NCBI GenBank assembly: GCA_049999765.1 | Contig: JBNGIQ010009451.1 | Location: forward strand, 128,921 to 192,920 | Length of the DNA: 64,000 bases | Reading direction: 5' to 3' | Source: Phaeoceros laevis | Taxonomy: Eukaryota > Anthocerotophyta > Anthocerotopsida > Notothyladales | In this document: positions 19,533 through 30,017 of the stretch, piece after piece | How positions within the stretch are numbered: the first letter of the stretch is position 1 | Layout: every line of letters starts with the position of its first letter | Notes under the pieces: model-generated | The model's database searches: none | Seen by the model: only the letters and a program-made list of their open reading frames with translations | Told to the model about the DNA's origin: nothing | Position numbers and translations under genes: made by a program

Positions 19533-22319
19533 ATGTACCTCGAAAAGCCTAGCTGGATAAGACATGCGGGGCTTCAAATTTTTTCTTTGGATGTCCAGCC
19601 AACAGGTCACCGTGTTGCCACTGCAGGTGGAGATCACAAGGTTAGGATATGGAACATGAAAAAGCTGGTAAGCGTCAATCCGGTCTTGGATGATCAACCC
19701 AAATTGCTTGCCACTTTGCACGACCATTTCGGGTCTGTAAACTGTGTTCGTTGGGCTAAATCTGGTCGGTACCTGGCCTCCGGCTCGGATGATCATAATG
19801 TGATTATCCACGAAAAGAGAGCTGGTACTGTGACAGCAGAGTTTGGCAGTGGGGAGCCACCAGATGTCGAGAATTGGAAAGTTGTTATGACATTTCGAGG
19901 CCATACCTCTGATGTGGTGGACCTGAAATGGTCCCCGGATGACTCTATGTTGGCCAGCTGCAGCTTGGATAATACTGTCAGAGTATGGGATACTAGCAAT
20001 GGGGCTCCAGTCGCAATTTTGAAAGACCATCACAGTTTGGTGAAGGGAGTTACATGGGATCCTATTGGATCTTTCTTGGCAAGCCAGTCAGATGACAGGG
20101 GGGTCATAATTTGGCACACAAGCAGTTGGACTTTGGCTCACAGGGCTGAAGGCTCTTGGGAGAAGTCAGTAGGATCCACCTTTTTCATGAGGCTTGACTG
20201 GTCCCCTTGTGGTCACTATCTCACCACCACAAATGGTTTCCAAAAGCCTAGCCACACGGCTCCAGTTCTGAAAAGGGCAGAATGGGGCTCAGCTTTTCAT
20301 TTTGTGGGCCACAATGCACCTGTTATTGCTGTGCGGTTCAATCATGTGATGTTCAAAAAGATTCCTCTTGGCAATGGGACAGAGGTGAGCGCAGCTGACA
20401 CTGTGACTAAGAAGGAGTCTGTCAAGGACAAGCCCTACAATGTGGTAGCAATGGGAAGTCAAGATAGCAGTATTTCGGTGTGGACAACAGCACACCCTCG
20501 GCCTGTCTGTGTTGGAAAGCATTTCTTTGCTCAAAGTGTGGTGGATCTTTCTTGGAGCTTGGATGGGTACAGCCTGCTGTGCTGCTCCTTGGATGGAACG
20601 GTTTCTGTTTTTGAATTTAATGTACATGAGCTAGGACACAGGTTAGACAACGAAGAGATGGATGAAATCAAGAAGAAGGTGTATGGTGATGTCCGTGTCA
20701 AGCAATTGGCACTTGCAGAGACCCCGGGGCAGCTGATTTTGGAAGCGAAGAACGTTTCAGCTTCTGTGCCTGCCCATGCCATGGCAACCCAGTCATTAGA
20801 GGGAGCAAATGGGCATGTGTCGGCACCCAATGGACTGCTTCCAAACGGTACAGATGTGACAACTGGTGATCAAGAGAGAGAGTCAACGGTGACGCCTGTG
20901 CCTGCTAAAGTTGTGCAAGCCCCCTCTGTCATCAAGCAGACAGAGTACAGGCGTCCTGATGGTCGGAAAAGGATAATCCCCGAGGCTGTGGGCATGCCCT
21001 CTGGGGTGGAAATTGCTGACAGTTTTTGCAGGCCGGAGCTTCAGAACAAAATCAGCAGGTTAGGAACAGGTGATGTAGGGATCACAAGAAAGGCCTTTTT
21101 GGATTCCATGAACGGGAATCTGCCTGTTGGGGCTTTTGATGGTGTCACGACTAAGACAAGTTTCTCCAATGGTGTGAGACTGGAACCCAAGCAACCAGCA
21201 GCATGGGATGCTCCAGGTTTCGGCAGCCTACCAGAGGGGTTGATCTCACTTCCGGGAGATCAGAACCCTCTTCGTGTGTTATCTTTTGTAGGACCAGCAG
21301 GCTTTGGGGGTTCCGGCGAGGCAGCATGTTTGGAGGCAAAGCCTATAAGAGTGACAAAGTTTGGGAGTGCAGATGGACTCGGGTTTGATACATTTCAGAC
21401 AGATGTCATCTGCTCACAAGGAGGGGAGGTGCGATGGCGCGACCGGCTCATGGGCAGGCCAACTGCAATCGCTGGAAATTCAGTGTTCTGGGCTGTGGCA
21501 CTGGATGGTGGGCTTTTGCAGATCTACACTCAGGCAGGGAGGAGAGCATTGCCCAGTCTCATGGTTGGTTCACCTGCTGCGTTCATGGACTGTGGAGAGG
21601 GGTGGAAGCTGCTGTTGCTGACATGCCAGGGGTCTGTCCACCTCTGGGATGTGAAAGAGGCCACATGCATTCTACATGAATCTCTGGCACCTCTCTTCAA
21701 CTCCTACTTCGGCAGTTCCGAGAAGAAGGAAGTCGAGTCTCTGAGAGTAGTATCAGCAAGGCTATCTCGGGCTGGAGTGCCGGTGGTTGTGCTTGCTAAT
21801 CGTCATACGTTCATGTACCATGTAGGGATGAAGTGTTGGTGGCGCATTGCTGATGATACCTTTCCGGGTTCCGATTACATCAGCAAGGGGCGTGGGAAAG
21901 ACGGGGAGCTTGCAGCCATTCACGCACAAGACGAGAAGTCGTTGTGGAAGAAGTTTGCATGGAGTGCTGCTGCGGGGAATGAACAGTTTGTCACCCGAGC
22001 TAACCTGGAAGTTCAAATGAGTGCAGCACTGGCTCTGAAATCTGGGGACGAGTATTGCCACTGTCTTCTAGCGTATGTACGGTGCCTTACAAGGGATTCA
22101 GATGAAGGGCGGCTGCGAGAACTGTGTGAAGAATTCTTAGGGCCGATTGCCTCACCGGATTCGATGCTGCAGTGGGACTCGGAAATAGTAGGCTTCAAGA
22201 AACGGGACTTACTACGCGATCAGATATTACCAGCTATGGCTACTAACAGGTCTGTCCAGAGGTTAACTCAAGAGATGAGCGACCTCTTGTCCGAACTGCA
22301 GGATCGGGTGCAGAGCTAG
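19533..22319 (+). CDS. HIRA: HIRA histone H3.3 chaperone, intronless
   Basis: 928 residues in one uninterrupted frame from the ATG at 19,533. HIRA deposits histone H3.3 with H4 outside replication, working with ASF1, UBN and CABIN1 proteins in the nucleus. It has a seven-bladed WD40 propeller in the first 370 residues (HKVRIWNM, GSDDHNVIIH, DNTVRVWD, SDDRGVIIWH, DSSISVWT and SLDGTVSVFEF blades). A B-motif follows at about 464-488 (YRRPDGRKRIIPEA), the ASF1-binding element. The C-terminal Hira domain (about 640-860) contains SLMVGSPAAF and QGSVHLWDV. Arabidopsis HIRA is somewhat longer (about 1,020 residues) and has many introns. Finding none here suggests a retrocopy under constraint or extreme intron loss. 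The frame is intact and the key motifs are kept, so it looks functional. Confidence 0.95.
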   Translation: MYLEKPSWIRHAGLQIFSLDVQPTGHRVATAGGDHKVRIWNMKKLVSVNPVLDDQPKLLATLHDHFGSVNCVRWAKSGRYLASGSDDHNVIIHEKRAGTVTAEFGSGEPPDVENWKVVMTFRGHTSDVVDLKWSPDDSMLASCSLDNTVRVWDTSNGAPVAILKDHHSLVKGVTWDPIGSFLASQSDDRGVIIWHTSSWTLAHRAEGSWEKSVGSTFFMRLDWSPCGHYLTTTNGFQKPSHTAPVLKRAEWGSAFHFVGHNAPVIAVRFNHVMFKKIPLGNGTEVSAADTVTKKESVKDKPYNVVAMGSQDSSISVWTTAHPRPVCVGKHFFAQSVVDLSWSLDGYSLLCCSLDGTVSVFEFNVHELGHRLDNEEMDEIKKKVYGDVRVKQLALAETPGQLILEAKNVSASVPAHAMATQSLEGANGHVSAPNGLLPNGTDVTTGDQERESTVTPVPAKVVQAPSVIKQTEYRRPDGRKRIIPEAVGMPSGVEIADSFCRPELQNKISRLGTGDVGITRKAFLDSMNGNLPVGAFDGVTTKTSFSNGVRLEPKQPAAWDAPGFGSLPEGLISLPGDQNPLRVLSFVGPAGFGGSGEAACLEAKPIRVTKFGSADGLGFDTFQTDVICSQGGEVRWRDRLMGRPTAIAGNSVFWAVALDGGLLQIYTQAGRRALPSLMVGSPAAFMDCGEGWKLLLLTCQGSVHLWDVKEATCILHESLAPLFNSYFGSSEKKEVESLRVVSARLSRAGVPVVVLANRHTFMYHVGMKCWWRIADDTFPGSDYISKGRGKDGELAAIHAQDEKSLWKKFAWSAAAGNEQFVTRANLEVQMSAALALKSGDEYCHCLLAYVRCLTRDSDEGRLRELCEEFLGPIASPDSMLQWDSEIVGFKKRDLLRDQILPAMATNRSVQRLTQEMSDLLSELQDRVQS

Positions 22320-22635
22320 GACCTTTCACTCCCGAGTGGATTGTGTACATTGGTTAGGATTCTGTTGCATCAATTTTGTGAAGAGCTGTGCTACTTCTGT
22401 TGGTAACCTGGATTGCAAGGAATTCCTTGCTACAACAGGGTTTTGGCACATTTGCTGAGTGACGCTCATGAGTTCGAAATTTTGATCGATGGTGACGAGG
22501 TCAGGCCTGCTGTCTGCAGGCCTAAAACAGCCACTGCACTTGCAGGGTGGTGAGAAACGTGTCCTCCACAGTCAGCCACTGCATTTGTAACTGCGAGCCC
22601 TAGACTCTATTCTACATCCCCAGTCCCCCAGCTGG

Positions 22636-22641
22636 AATAAA
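22636..22641 (+). promoter_or_regulatory. Polyadenylation signal candidate for HIRA
   Basis: An AATAAA hexamer lies 317 bases after the HIRA stop codon, a plausible 3' UTR length. No A-tract follows, which would be expected soon after a fresh retroposition, so any retrocopying is old or the tail has decayed. Confidence 0.35.
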
Positions 22642-22888
22642 TCCTTTCTTCCAACAAGGCAATTGCAGCAAACTGGGTTCGACTGGAGTGGTCATGAGAA
22701 TTGTGTTTGCAAGTTGCAACTACAGATTGCCAAATCGGCTACAAGAAAAGCTTTGTCTTTGTCTCTTTGTCTTAGGTTTCTACATTCGAAATATATACAT
22801 TTCTTCTCATGAAGTTATGAACCATGGTTTTCAAACTTTTCATGATGCATTCTTTCTCTACACCTGTCCATTGCCAGTAGTAAGTGTA

Positions 22889-23197
22889 CTAGTAGTGTGT
22901 TTCTTCATCACTTACTAGGTCGGGCCCTGAATCGGAGCTTGCAGCAGCGACAGTTCCGGGGCGTCGGACAATGTCCATGAAGGATGTTAATCCTGGGGAA
23001 TACAGAAGTTGCGCCAGGAAGAACAATGTGCTCAACCAGCCAGAGAGAATACCAGCCATGGCGATTGCCCAACTGGCGATGGGCTGCTTCTTGGGGCCAT
23101 TGCACACAAAGGGGTCAACCACAGCAGCAGCAACCCGCACTTTGTGCCACTCGGGATATCGATCATCCACTGGCACCGGACGAGCTGGTACGCTGGG
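22889..23197 (-). pseudogene. In-frame continuation with a transmembrane segment, behind a TAG stop
   Basis: Directly after the TAG that ends the 23.2-24.2 kb frame, the same reading frame continues (PSVPARPVPVDDRYPEW and on). It contains AMAGILSGWLSTLFFLAQLL, a good single membrane span, then a short polar tail ending SDEETHY. A continuous frame with the right layout (ectodomain, span, cytoplasmic tail) suggests one gene with a nonsense change. Stop readthrough, splicing around the stop or a sequencing error are other options. Confidence 0.4.
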
Positions 23198-24235
23198 CTA
23201 ATCATCCAGCCGGTTGTAGTTGCCTGTGAGTTTGCACAGCCGCCCTGCTGTGCACTTGGTCTCCAACAGCGCGGTCACATTGTTCACCGTGAGGCGCAAT
23301 ACGTTCTTGTAGGTGTTTTTGCACACGCTCCGCCTGGCTGTGGAGTCGTGGTCGTTCGCCACCACCTGCTCGTACAGGGACTGGTCTATGGTGCCTGTGG
23401 TGGACATGTTGTACTTGACGAGCCTGCCTGGTACCATGGCACAGTTGGCTTGTGGCTGGCAGGTGGTATCACTCTGCTCAGGTGTCAAAGGAGGCGGATT
23501 AGTCCCGATGATTCTACCAGTTCTATTAGTAGTGTGCTCTATCCATTTCAAGCAAGAGCTGTGGTTGGACAGGTTGTAGAAGTCACCCAAGACCATGGCG
23601 CAGGGCATTTTGATGCTTGCAAAGCCAACATCGGCAGCCCCCTTGTAGGCCCAGCACACGTCCGAGGCATTGCAGACTGGAGTCCAGGTTAGGGTATCCG
23701 CATCTGCGTCCTTGCATTCCGAGGATACTCGAGGGTAAGCATCGATGAGGCGGAGCCATGCTGCAGAACCGGACTCCACTTCCATGTAGCCCATGGTGAG
23801 CGGCACCTTGTCCTCCACCTTGCTGCTGTTGAGTTGCATCGAACTGGAAGCCAGCATCACCTTGTTTCCTACTAGTATTAGCTTGTTGTCCTCATAAAAC
23901 ACGGTGAGTTCAGGAGTGGACTGGATGGCATGGAGTGTCTGCTGGACTCGTGCCGACATGGTTGGGTAAGTTGGGTAGATGTTCAGTTGCACAGTAACTG
24001 CTTGACCACTGTGCGCAGCTGGTTTGCAGCTCAGCCAAGTTGGGATGTCAATCCGGGAGGAGTTAGTACTGTTCTCGTCGGAGTGGCATCTTCCATACAC
24101 AGTCCTTGCAAAGTGGGGTACAAGCACCTTCTCCACGAAAGAATCGGGACCACATAAGGTGGCATTGCGGCAAATGGCTTTTTTGCCACTTGGCCTGATT
24201 TTCCTGCCCCCAATCTCAGTGTAACTTGTCTGCAT
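23198..24235 (-). CDS. Uncharacterised Cys-rich, N-glycosylation-rich protein
   Basis: 345 residues from the ATG at 24,235. I do not recognise the family. About ten N-x-S/T sites (NATL, NSTN, NSSR, NSSK, NASD, NLSN, NHSS, NRTG, NMST, NNVT) and spaced cysteines indicate an exported or extracellular domain. No signal peptide is visible at this start, so a 5' exon may be missing. The frame ends NYNRLDD at a TAG. The same frame then stays open for a further 102 codons and includes a membrane-spanning segment (see 22,889-23,197). Read together they look like a type I membrane glycoprotein interrupted by a stop. It is convergent with HIRA, about 570 bp from it. Confidence 0.5.
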   Translation of the reverse strand: MQTSYTEIGGRKIRPSGKKAICRNATLCGPDSFVEKVLVPHFARTVYGRCHSDENSTNSSRIDIPTWLSCKPAAHSGQAVTVQLNIYPTYPTMSARVQQTLHAIQSTPELTVFYEDNKLILVGNKVMLASSSMQLNSSKVEDKVPLTMGYMEVESGSAAWLRLIDAYPRVSSECKDADADTLTWTPVCNASDVCWAYKGAADVGFASIKMPCAMVLGDFYNLSNHSSCLKWIEHTTNRTGRIIGTNPPPLTPEQSDTTCQPQANCAMVPGRLVKYNMSTTGTIDQSLYEQVVANDHDSTARRSVCKNTYKNVLRLTVNNVTALLETKCTAGRLCKLTGNYNRLDD

Positions 24236-25771
24236 TCGTTTAATATTTCTCGCAGGTGGCAGGGTTTTGTGATGAAGACACTGGACCTAATATGCTAAAG
24301 TGCTCCTAGCAATTGATGTGGCATTCATGAATGCTGAGAAGGGAGAAGATGTTACATATGGTGGATGGGCTGCAGACCAAGATAGAGTCCTTCAGTGGGG
24401 GGAGATCATTACATGCCGACAGTCTCAGGACGTACTTAAAACGATTTTTGATGGTGACAGATTCATTTGTTGCCCAGTGATTTTTACCCAATGCTGGAAT
24501 TCATAAATCCTTCCTTCTCTGACAAGTTTCAGAGGTTTCCATTACAACGCAGAGAAATCCTAGGGCACTTGCCAATGGCTCCTCGCATTCTCCTTCTTCC
24601 CGCCATCTGTCTTTGACAAGGTCAATTCACTCCTGTAGTCGTAGAACGAGGTTGTGTGTAGCGCAGACGGAGAGAGGTCAATTGACTCAATTCATGGTTG
24701 CAGTCGTAGAACGGGGTTCTCACCCTTGTATGTAGTTCAGGCTCCGGCGGAGCCGCGGAGACGACGGGAATGGTTCCAAGCTCGATGCCTTTGATTGTTT
24801 GATTTGGTGGTTACTTGCAGTGTGGAAAGCCCGATTTGGGCTTCCCGAAACTTAAGCTCTAGTACGATTTGGGCTTCCCGAAACTTAAGCTCTAGTAAGC
24901 AGTATTTTCAGTACTTTATTTTTTTTCCTCAGAGATGAAAAGCACTTGCGTTTTTTTCGCGATTAGAGTAATAAACGAAAACTACCACGTTGTATTAGTA
25001 AAATGCGGAGTTAGCGGGCACTATGTGCTAGAGTTAGGTGGTTTGCATCCAAGAGTCCACTTGGCACCAGTCGAGGCAGCTTCCGCCAGCTCTGGTTTGC
25101 AATGTTGAGCAGCAAGCACCCCCAGTGGTCGCCAAGGGTGCAACTTTATGTGAGGGCCGACGGCTACGCTGGTCATTGAGCACTTGAGAGCGTGAAGGGC
25201 TGCGATGTCAGTACAACATGTTGTGCTGTTGTACACGTGATAAGAGCAAAACACGCCACAGCCAGGGGAGCTTGTATGGGGAGTGTCATGTCTGCCCATG
25301 TCTATGGTTGGAATGGTGAGCCCCCATTGGCCGGTGGTGTCATGCTAAGTGGCTCTGAGTTGGTCAGTGCCTCCTCCTGGCCTGAAACGTTGGACAGTGA
25401 GTCTTGAGGATACAGCTTGACTGATGGCTTTGAGCCCGTTGCATCAAGATTTCGGCTCGCGGGCAATTCCACCATCGGGACCTGATGTCACTGTTGGTTG
25501 TGGAGTAGCAGACACAGTGTGGTATCCAGAGACAAGCGACCTCCCGGTACAAGGAATGCCTCTCCGGAAGAGCCGCAGCATTGGTTTTGAGCATAGAGCG
25601 GCCTTCACAGAAGCAAACCCTCATGAGATCAAAGGAGTGCTGGCAGGTGTCAAGCCCAGTTGCCCCTCCCTTGGCAGCAGCGGCAGCAAGGGCACAGGGG
25701 ACTTCACATCTGCAGGCTGGAAAGAAGTGATGAAGTGTGAAGCAGCAAGCGCGTGAAGGTCCGCTCCAGCG
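24236..25771. other. Intergenic region with small tandem duplications
   Basis: No gene is supported. Two diverged copies of a segment around GGTCAATT and GTCGTAGAACG(A/G)GGTT lie at about 24,618-24,725. The last 90 bases before 25,772 match the 5' flank of the PPR gene at 33.7 kb (shared CTTCTGC.GGC.GG.AAGA and GATGGCCGCTG), so that duplication extended upstream of the coding region. Confidence 0.45.
24832..24897. repeat. Perfect 33-bp tandem duplication
   Basis: CGATTTGGGCTTCCCGAAAC plus 13 further bases (to 24,864) is repeated without change at 24,865-24,897. It is one of many two-copy tandem duplications in the non-coding parts of this window. Confidence 0.9.
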
Positions 25772-28700
25772 ATGGCCGCTGGACTGGAATTCAAGCTGAC
25801 CGGCGAAGCCTTCAGTAATTCGTTACTACCAATCCCGGCACAGAGGCAGCGCTTGCAAAGACTGGTACCTGAGTCTGGTGGATTTGAAGCCCTGAGCCAC
25901 CCAGCAGGAAAGGTGTGGTCAGTGGTAAATTCTTCATCCGGTGGGCAGGACAGTGTGCTGCCTCCAGAAGAGCTGCAGGAAGTCTTATGGCAACAATATT
26001 TTGCAGATCAGACACAGTGGTGGGACGACAGACAGAGCAAGCCGACTCCCCAGCATCCTGATTTTAGGCACAAGAAGTCCAAACTCGCCCTGTGGCTCGA
26101 CAATCCGCACAAGCCTGCTTGGGTGGACTCGCAGCTAGCCAGGTTGCACACCGGGAGGAAAAAGACCCCCGCGCCTGTATCCACCACAGTTCAAGGGCAA
26201 GGAGAATTGACAGCACATGAGGGCGACTTGGAGATGGCAATGTGCAGGAAACTATGTCAGGATGGACGGATTTCTGATGCTGTAGATGCCTTGGACTTAT
26301 TAGTGGAGCGAGGACGTCATGTACACAACAATCTGTTCTATTGCGTCCTAAAGTGGTGCATCTCGCACAAGGACCTGGCTTTGGGTAGGCACATCCATGC
26401 TCTGACTCTCAAAAGCGGGTATGAAGGAGACGCATTCTTGACCACCCACCTCATCGGTCTGTATGCTTCGCATGGGAGGCTGGAGGAAGCAATGCGAGTC
26501 TTTAACAAAGTCTCTGTACCGGACGCGTATAACTGGGCTAGCATCATCCTCGCCTACTCTAGGCATGGAGAGGCCGCCGAGGCAATAGGACTGTATCAAA
26601 AAATGCGTGAGTCAACCACCGTGGAGCCCGACAATCGTATCTATGTAGCAGTTCTGAAAGCGTGTGCAGCCGCGGAAGATTTAGTTGCCGGCAAGGAGGT
26701 CCATGTTCATATTCTTGCCAGTCCAGGGAAGCCAGACATCTTTGTCCACACCGGACTCGTGGATATGTACGCTAAGTGTGGACGCTTAGAAGATGCCCGC
26801 AGAGTGTTTGACAGAGTACCAGCCAAGAATGTTGTGATCTGGACTGCGATGATTGCAGGTTATGCCCAGCAGGGGATGGGTCGGGAAGCTCTCAGTCTTT
26901 ACAGCAGCATGCAATTGGAAGGCCTTAATCCCAATTCTGTCACATATGTATGCCTGCTGCAGGCATGTGCGAGTGTAGGTGTAGGAGCTCTGGATGAGGG
27001 AAAGCGGTTGCACGCACAGATAAAAGAACGAGGACTGCAATTTGATGTGATTCTTGGCGGGAGCTTAGTCAACATGTATGTGAAGTGCGGCAGCTTAGAG
27101 GATGCTCGCAGAGTTTTCGAGAGACTTCCAGCAAGAAATGTTGTAGCCTGGAATGCGATTCTTAGAGGGTATGCCCAGCGTGGTATGGGTCGGGAAGCCC
27201 TTAGTCTTTACACGAGAATGCAAGAGGACAGCCTGAGCCGTCCAGATTCTGTAACATACGTATGCCTCCTACAGGCATGTGCCAATGTGGGCCCAGGTGC
27301 ACTGCTTCAGGGAAAGCAGCTCCATGCAGAAATTCGAGAGAAAGGACTACATGATGATCCTATTTTGGCCTGCAGCCTGGTTAACATGTACGTAGAGTGC
27401 GGTAGCTTAGAGGATGCTCGCAGGGCGTTTGACAAATTTCCAACCCGGGACGTTGTGACATGGACAGCAATGATTGCTGGTTATGCGCAGCAGGGAATGG
27501 GTCAGGCAGCCCTCACTTTATACAAAAGTATGCAACAGGAAGGCCTTAGCCATCCAGATTCTGTGACGTATAACTGCCTGCTTCGGGCATGTGGAAGTGT
27601 AGGTGTGGGAGCTCTTCTTCAGGGAAAGCAGCTCCATGCAGAGATTCAAGAGAAAGGACTGGAAGTTGATTTTGCTCTGGCCTGTAGCTTGGTTGACATG
27701 TATGCAAAATGTGGTAGCTTAGAGGATGCTCGGAGCCTGTTTGACATGCTTCCAGCCAGGGATGTTGTCACATGGACTGTAATGATTGCACGTTATGCCC
27801 AGCAGGGACTGGGTGAGGATGCCCTTAGTCTTTACAACAATATGCAACTCGAAGGCCTCTCTCCCCCCGATTCAGTTACATATGTATCCCTGCTGCAGGC
27901 ATGTGCCAGTGTAGGTGCAGGAGCTCTTCATCAGGGAAAGCAGCTGCATGCTCAGATTCAAGAGCGAGGACTGGAAGATGATGTTCTAGGTGGCAGCTTG
28001 GTTAACATGTATGCAAAGTGTGGTAGCCTAGAGGATGCTCGCAGAGTGTTTGACATACTTCGAACCAGGGGTGTTGCTACATGGACCGCAATGATTGCAT
28101 GTTATGTCCGGCAGGGGATGGGTCAGAAAGCCCTTAGCCTGTACAGCAGTATGCAAGCGGAAGGCTGTTCTTCTCCCGAGTCTGTTACATTTGCAAGCCT
28201 CCTACAGGCTTGTGCGGACGTAGGTGCAGGAGCTCTGCGTAAGGGCAAGGAACTGCATAGACAGATCGAAGAACGAGGACTGCTAGATGATGCACTTCTA
28301 GGTGGCAGCTTGGTTAAGATGTATGCAAAGTGCAGTAGTTTAGAGGATGCTCGCCGTGTGTTTGACAGACTTCCAAAGAGGACTCTTGCCACATGGACCT
28401 CAATGATTGCAGGTTATGCCCAGCAGGGGATGGGTCAGGAAGCTCTGAGACTTTACAGAAGTATGCAACAGGAGGGCCTGTCTCCTCCCGATTTAGTCAC
28501 ATATGTATGCCTGCTGCAGGCATGTTCTAGTGTAGGTATTGAAGCCCTTCTACAGGGCAAGCAGCTCCATGCAGAGATTCAAGAAAGAGGATTGCCAGAG
28601 GACGTGGTTCTAGGAAGCAGCTTGGTTAACATGTATGCAAAGTGTGGTAGCTTAGACGATGCTCGCAGCGTGTTTGACATACTTCCAGTCAGGGATGTTG

Positions 28701-29692
28701 TAACATGGACTGCAATGATTGCGGGTTATGTCCAGCAGGAAATGGGACAGGAAGCTCTTTGTCTTTACAGCAGGATGCGGGTTGAAAGCCTCACTGCTCC
28801 CAACGCTGTGACATACGCCTGTGTGCTGCAGGCATGTGCAGATGTAGCAGCTCTGCCTCTGGGAAAGCAGCTGCATGCAGAGATTGAGAAACAAGGAATG
28901 CAAGCTGATGCTCTTGTGGGATCAGCACTGGTAAACATGTACGCCAAGTGTGGGAGCATGCTTGAGTCACAGCAGGTGTTTGACTCACTCCCTGAACGAA
29001 GCGTTGAGGTTTGGGGTGCACTCATCAGTGGATATGCTCACCAAGGAAATAGTGATGTTGTGTTTAACTTGTTTGACAGGATGAGAGTGGAAGGCATACA
29101 GCCTGATGCCATCACCTTTCTTAGTGTGCTGACTGTGTGCAGTCATGTCGGTCTAGTGGACAAAGGCCGAAACTACTTTGAGGAAATGACGAGCACTTAT
29201 GGCATCAGTGCAACTATAGAGCACTTCACATGCATGATGGATATTCTGGGGCGTGCAGGTTATCTTGACGATGCGTTACAGATGGTGAAGACCATGCCTT
29301 TCCCACCTAATGATGTAGTATGGCATACCCTGTTAGGTGCTTGTCAAAAGTGGAAGAATGTTGAGATTGGACAACAGGCTTTTGAGGGTGCTCTGAGTGT
29401 GGATGGACAAAACGCTGCATCGTATGTTTTAATGTCCAACATTTATGCAAGCGTGAGGATGCTGGAGGCAGCAAAGGATATGCAGGCTAGGAGAACGACA
29501 TTGGGGGCATGGAAGAAGCCAGGGCAGAGTTGGTGGACTGACATGGGTGGAGTTGTGCATACGTTTGTGGTTGGAGATAAGAAGCATCCTGAGAGTGAGG
29601 GTATCTATGCTAGGCTGGAACAGCTAGTCCCCAGACTGAAGGAGGAAGGATATGTCACACCTGCACTCCTCGTTACAGGATGTATCTGCTAA
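25772..29692 (+). CDS. Very long PLS-class PPR protein, DYW lost by frameshift
   Basis: 1306 residues, ATG at 25,772, intronless. N-terminal extension of about 65 residues; a PDF-like motif at about 67-128 (VLWQQYFAD, WWDDR, HPDFRHKKS, LALWLDN, WVDSQL); about eleven PLS triplets, many near-identical at DNA level (the stretch around TATGTATGCCTGCTGCAGGC recurs about every 310 bp); E and E+ (KKPGQSWWTDMGG). The frame then leaves the family consensus: where the 9.2-kb paralog has GTGCCCCACCTGCAC, this copy has GTCACACCTGCAC, two bases shorter. It therefore ends in an unrelated VTPALLVTGCIC. The shifted DYW sequence continues in another frame and is decayed. It is the longest copy of its family here and the only one with an open 5' extension. 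Confidence 0.87.
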   Translation: MAAGLEFKLTGEAFSNSLLPIPAQRQRLQRLVPESGGFEALSHPAGKVWSVVNSSSGGQDSVLPPEELQEVLWQQYFADQTQWWDDRQSKPTPQHPDFRHKKSKLALWLDNPHKPAWVDSQLARLHTGRKKTPAPVSTTVQGQGELTAHEGDLEMAMCRKLCQDGRISDAVDALDLLVERGRHVHNNLFYCVLKWCISHKDLALGRHIHALTLKSGYEGDAFLTTHLIGLYASHGRLEEAMRVFNKVSVPDAYNWASIILAYSRHGEAAEAIGLYQKMRESTTVEPDNRIYVAVLKACAAAEDLVAGKEVHVHILASPGKPDIFVHTGLVDMYAKCGRLEDARRVFDRVPAKNVVIWTAMIAGYAQQGMGREALSLYSSMQLEGLNPNSVTYVCLLQACASVGVGALDEGKRLHAQIKERGLQFDVILGGSLVNMYVKCGSLEDARRVFERLPARNVVAWNAILRGYAQRGMGREALSLYTRMQEDSLSRPDSVTYVCLLQACANVGPGALLQGKQLHAEIREKGLHDDPILACSLVNMYVECGSLEDARRAFDKFPTRDVVTWTAMIAGYAQQGMGQAALTLYKSMQQEGLSHPDSVTYNCLLRACGSVGVGALLQGKQLHAEIQEKGLEVDFALACSLVDMYAKCGSLEDARSLFDMLPARDVVTWTVMIARYAQQGLGEDALSLYNNMQLEGLSPPDSVTYVSLLQACASVGAGALHQGKQLHAQIQERGLEDDVLGGSLVNMYAKCGSLEDARRVFDILRTRGVATWTAMIACYVRQGMGQKALSLYSSMQAEGCSSPESVTFASLLQACADVGAGALRKGKELHRQIEERGLLDDALLGGSLVKMYAKCSSLEDARRVFDRLPKRTLATWTSMIAGYAQQGMGQEALRLYRSMQQEGLSPPDLVTYVCLLQACSSVGIEALLQGKQLHAEIQERGLPEDVVLGSSLVNMYAKCGSLDDARSVFDILPVRDVVTWTAMIAGYVQQEMGQEALCLYSRMRVESLTAPNAVTYACVLQACADVAALPLGKQLHAEIEKQGMQADALVGSALVNMYAKCGSMLESQQVFDSLPERSVEVWGALISGYAHQGNSDVVFNLFDRMRVEGIQPDAITFLSVLTVCSHVGLVDKGRNYFEEMTSTYGISATIEHFTCMMDILGRAGYLDDALQMVKTMPFPPNDVVWHTLLGACQKWKNVEIGQQAFEGALSVDGQNAASYVLMSNIYASVRMLEAAKDMQARRTTLGAWKKPGQSWWTDMGGVVHTFVVGDKKHPESEGIYARLEQLVPRLKEEGYVTPALLVTGCIC

Positions 29693-29857
29693 TGAGAAGG
29701 AACATGAGTTAGACTGCTGTAAGCAGACGAGTTGTAAGATATCTGAAGGTATGAGCAGATTGTACGACATATCGAATGATGAAATTAAAATTCGTTGGGA
29801 TGCAAGTCGCTTGTTCATTTGGGGACTACTTGTATGTAACTGCTATCAGGGATACAT
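29652..29857 (+). pseudogene. Frame-shifted, decayed DYW domain of the preceding PPR gene
   Basis: In the frame two bases off from the PPR gene the DNA reads HLHSSLQDVSANEKEHELD, matching the PG-box side of the 9.2-kb DYW domain. After an internal deletion it reads RWDASRLFIWGLLVCNCYQGY, matching the RDASRFHVF...CSCGGYW end. The HSEKL and CMDC parts are missing. The domain has therefore lost both its frame and its catalytic core. Confidence 0.75.
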
Positions 29858-30017
29858 ATCCATGATGGCTTGGCAATTTGATAAGTACTGCTCCCGTTGC
29901 CCCTGAGTTCGTCACTGAGGTCCCCCAAGAATGAGAGGGAGATGACCAGCATTTATGATAGGAGCTCTCGGTGCTGCAATCTGAAGGGCTGTTCACGTGA
30001 CTGTCATAACATCAAGG

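Noticed and set aside
22670-22700. tRNA-type B box (GGTTCGACTGG)
   Set aside because: No matching A box, acceptor stem or terminator around it. A chance match in the HIRA 3' flank.
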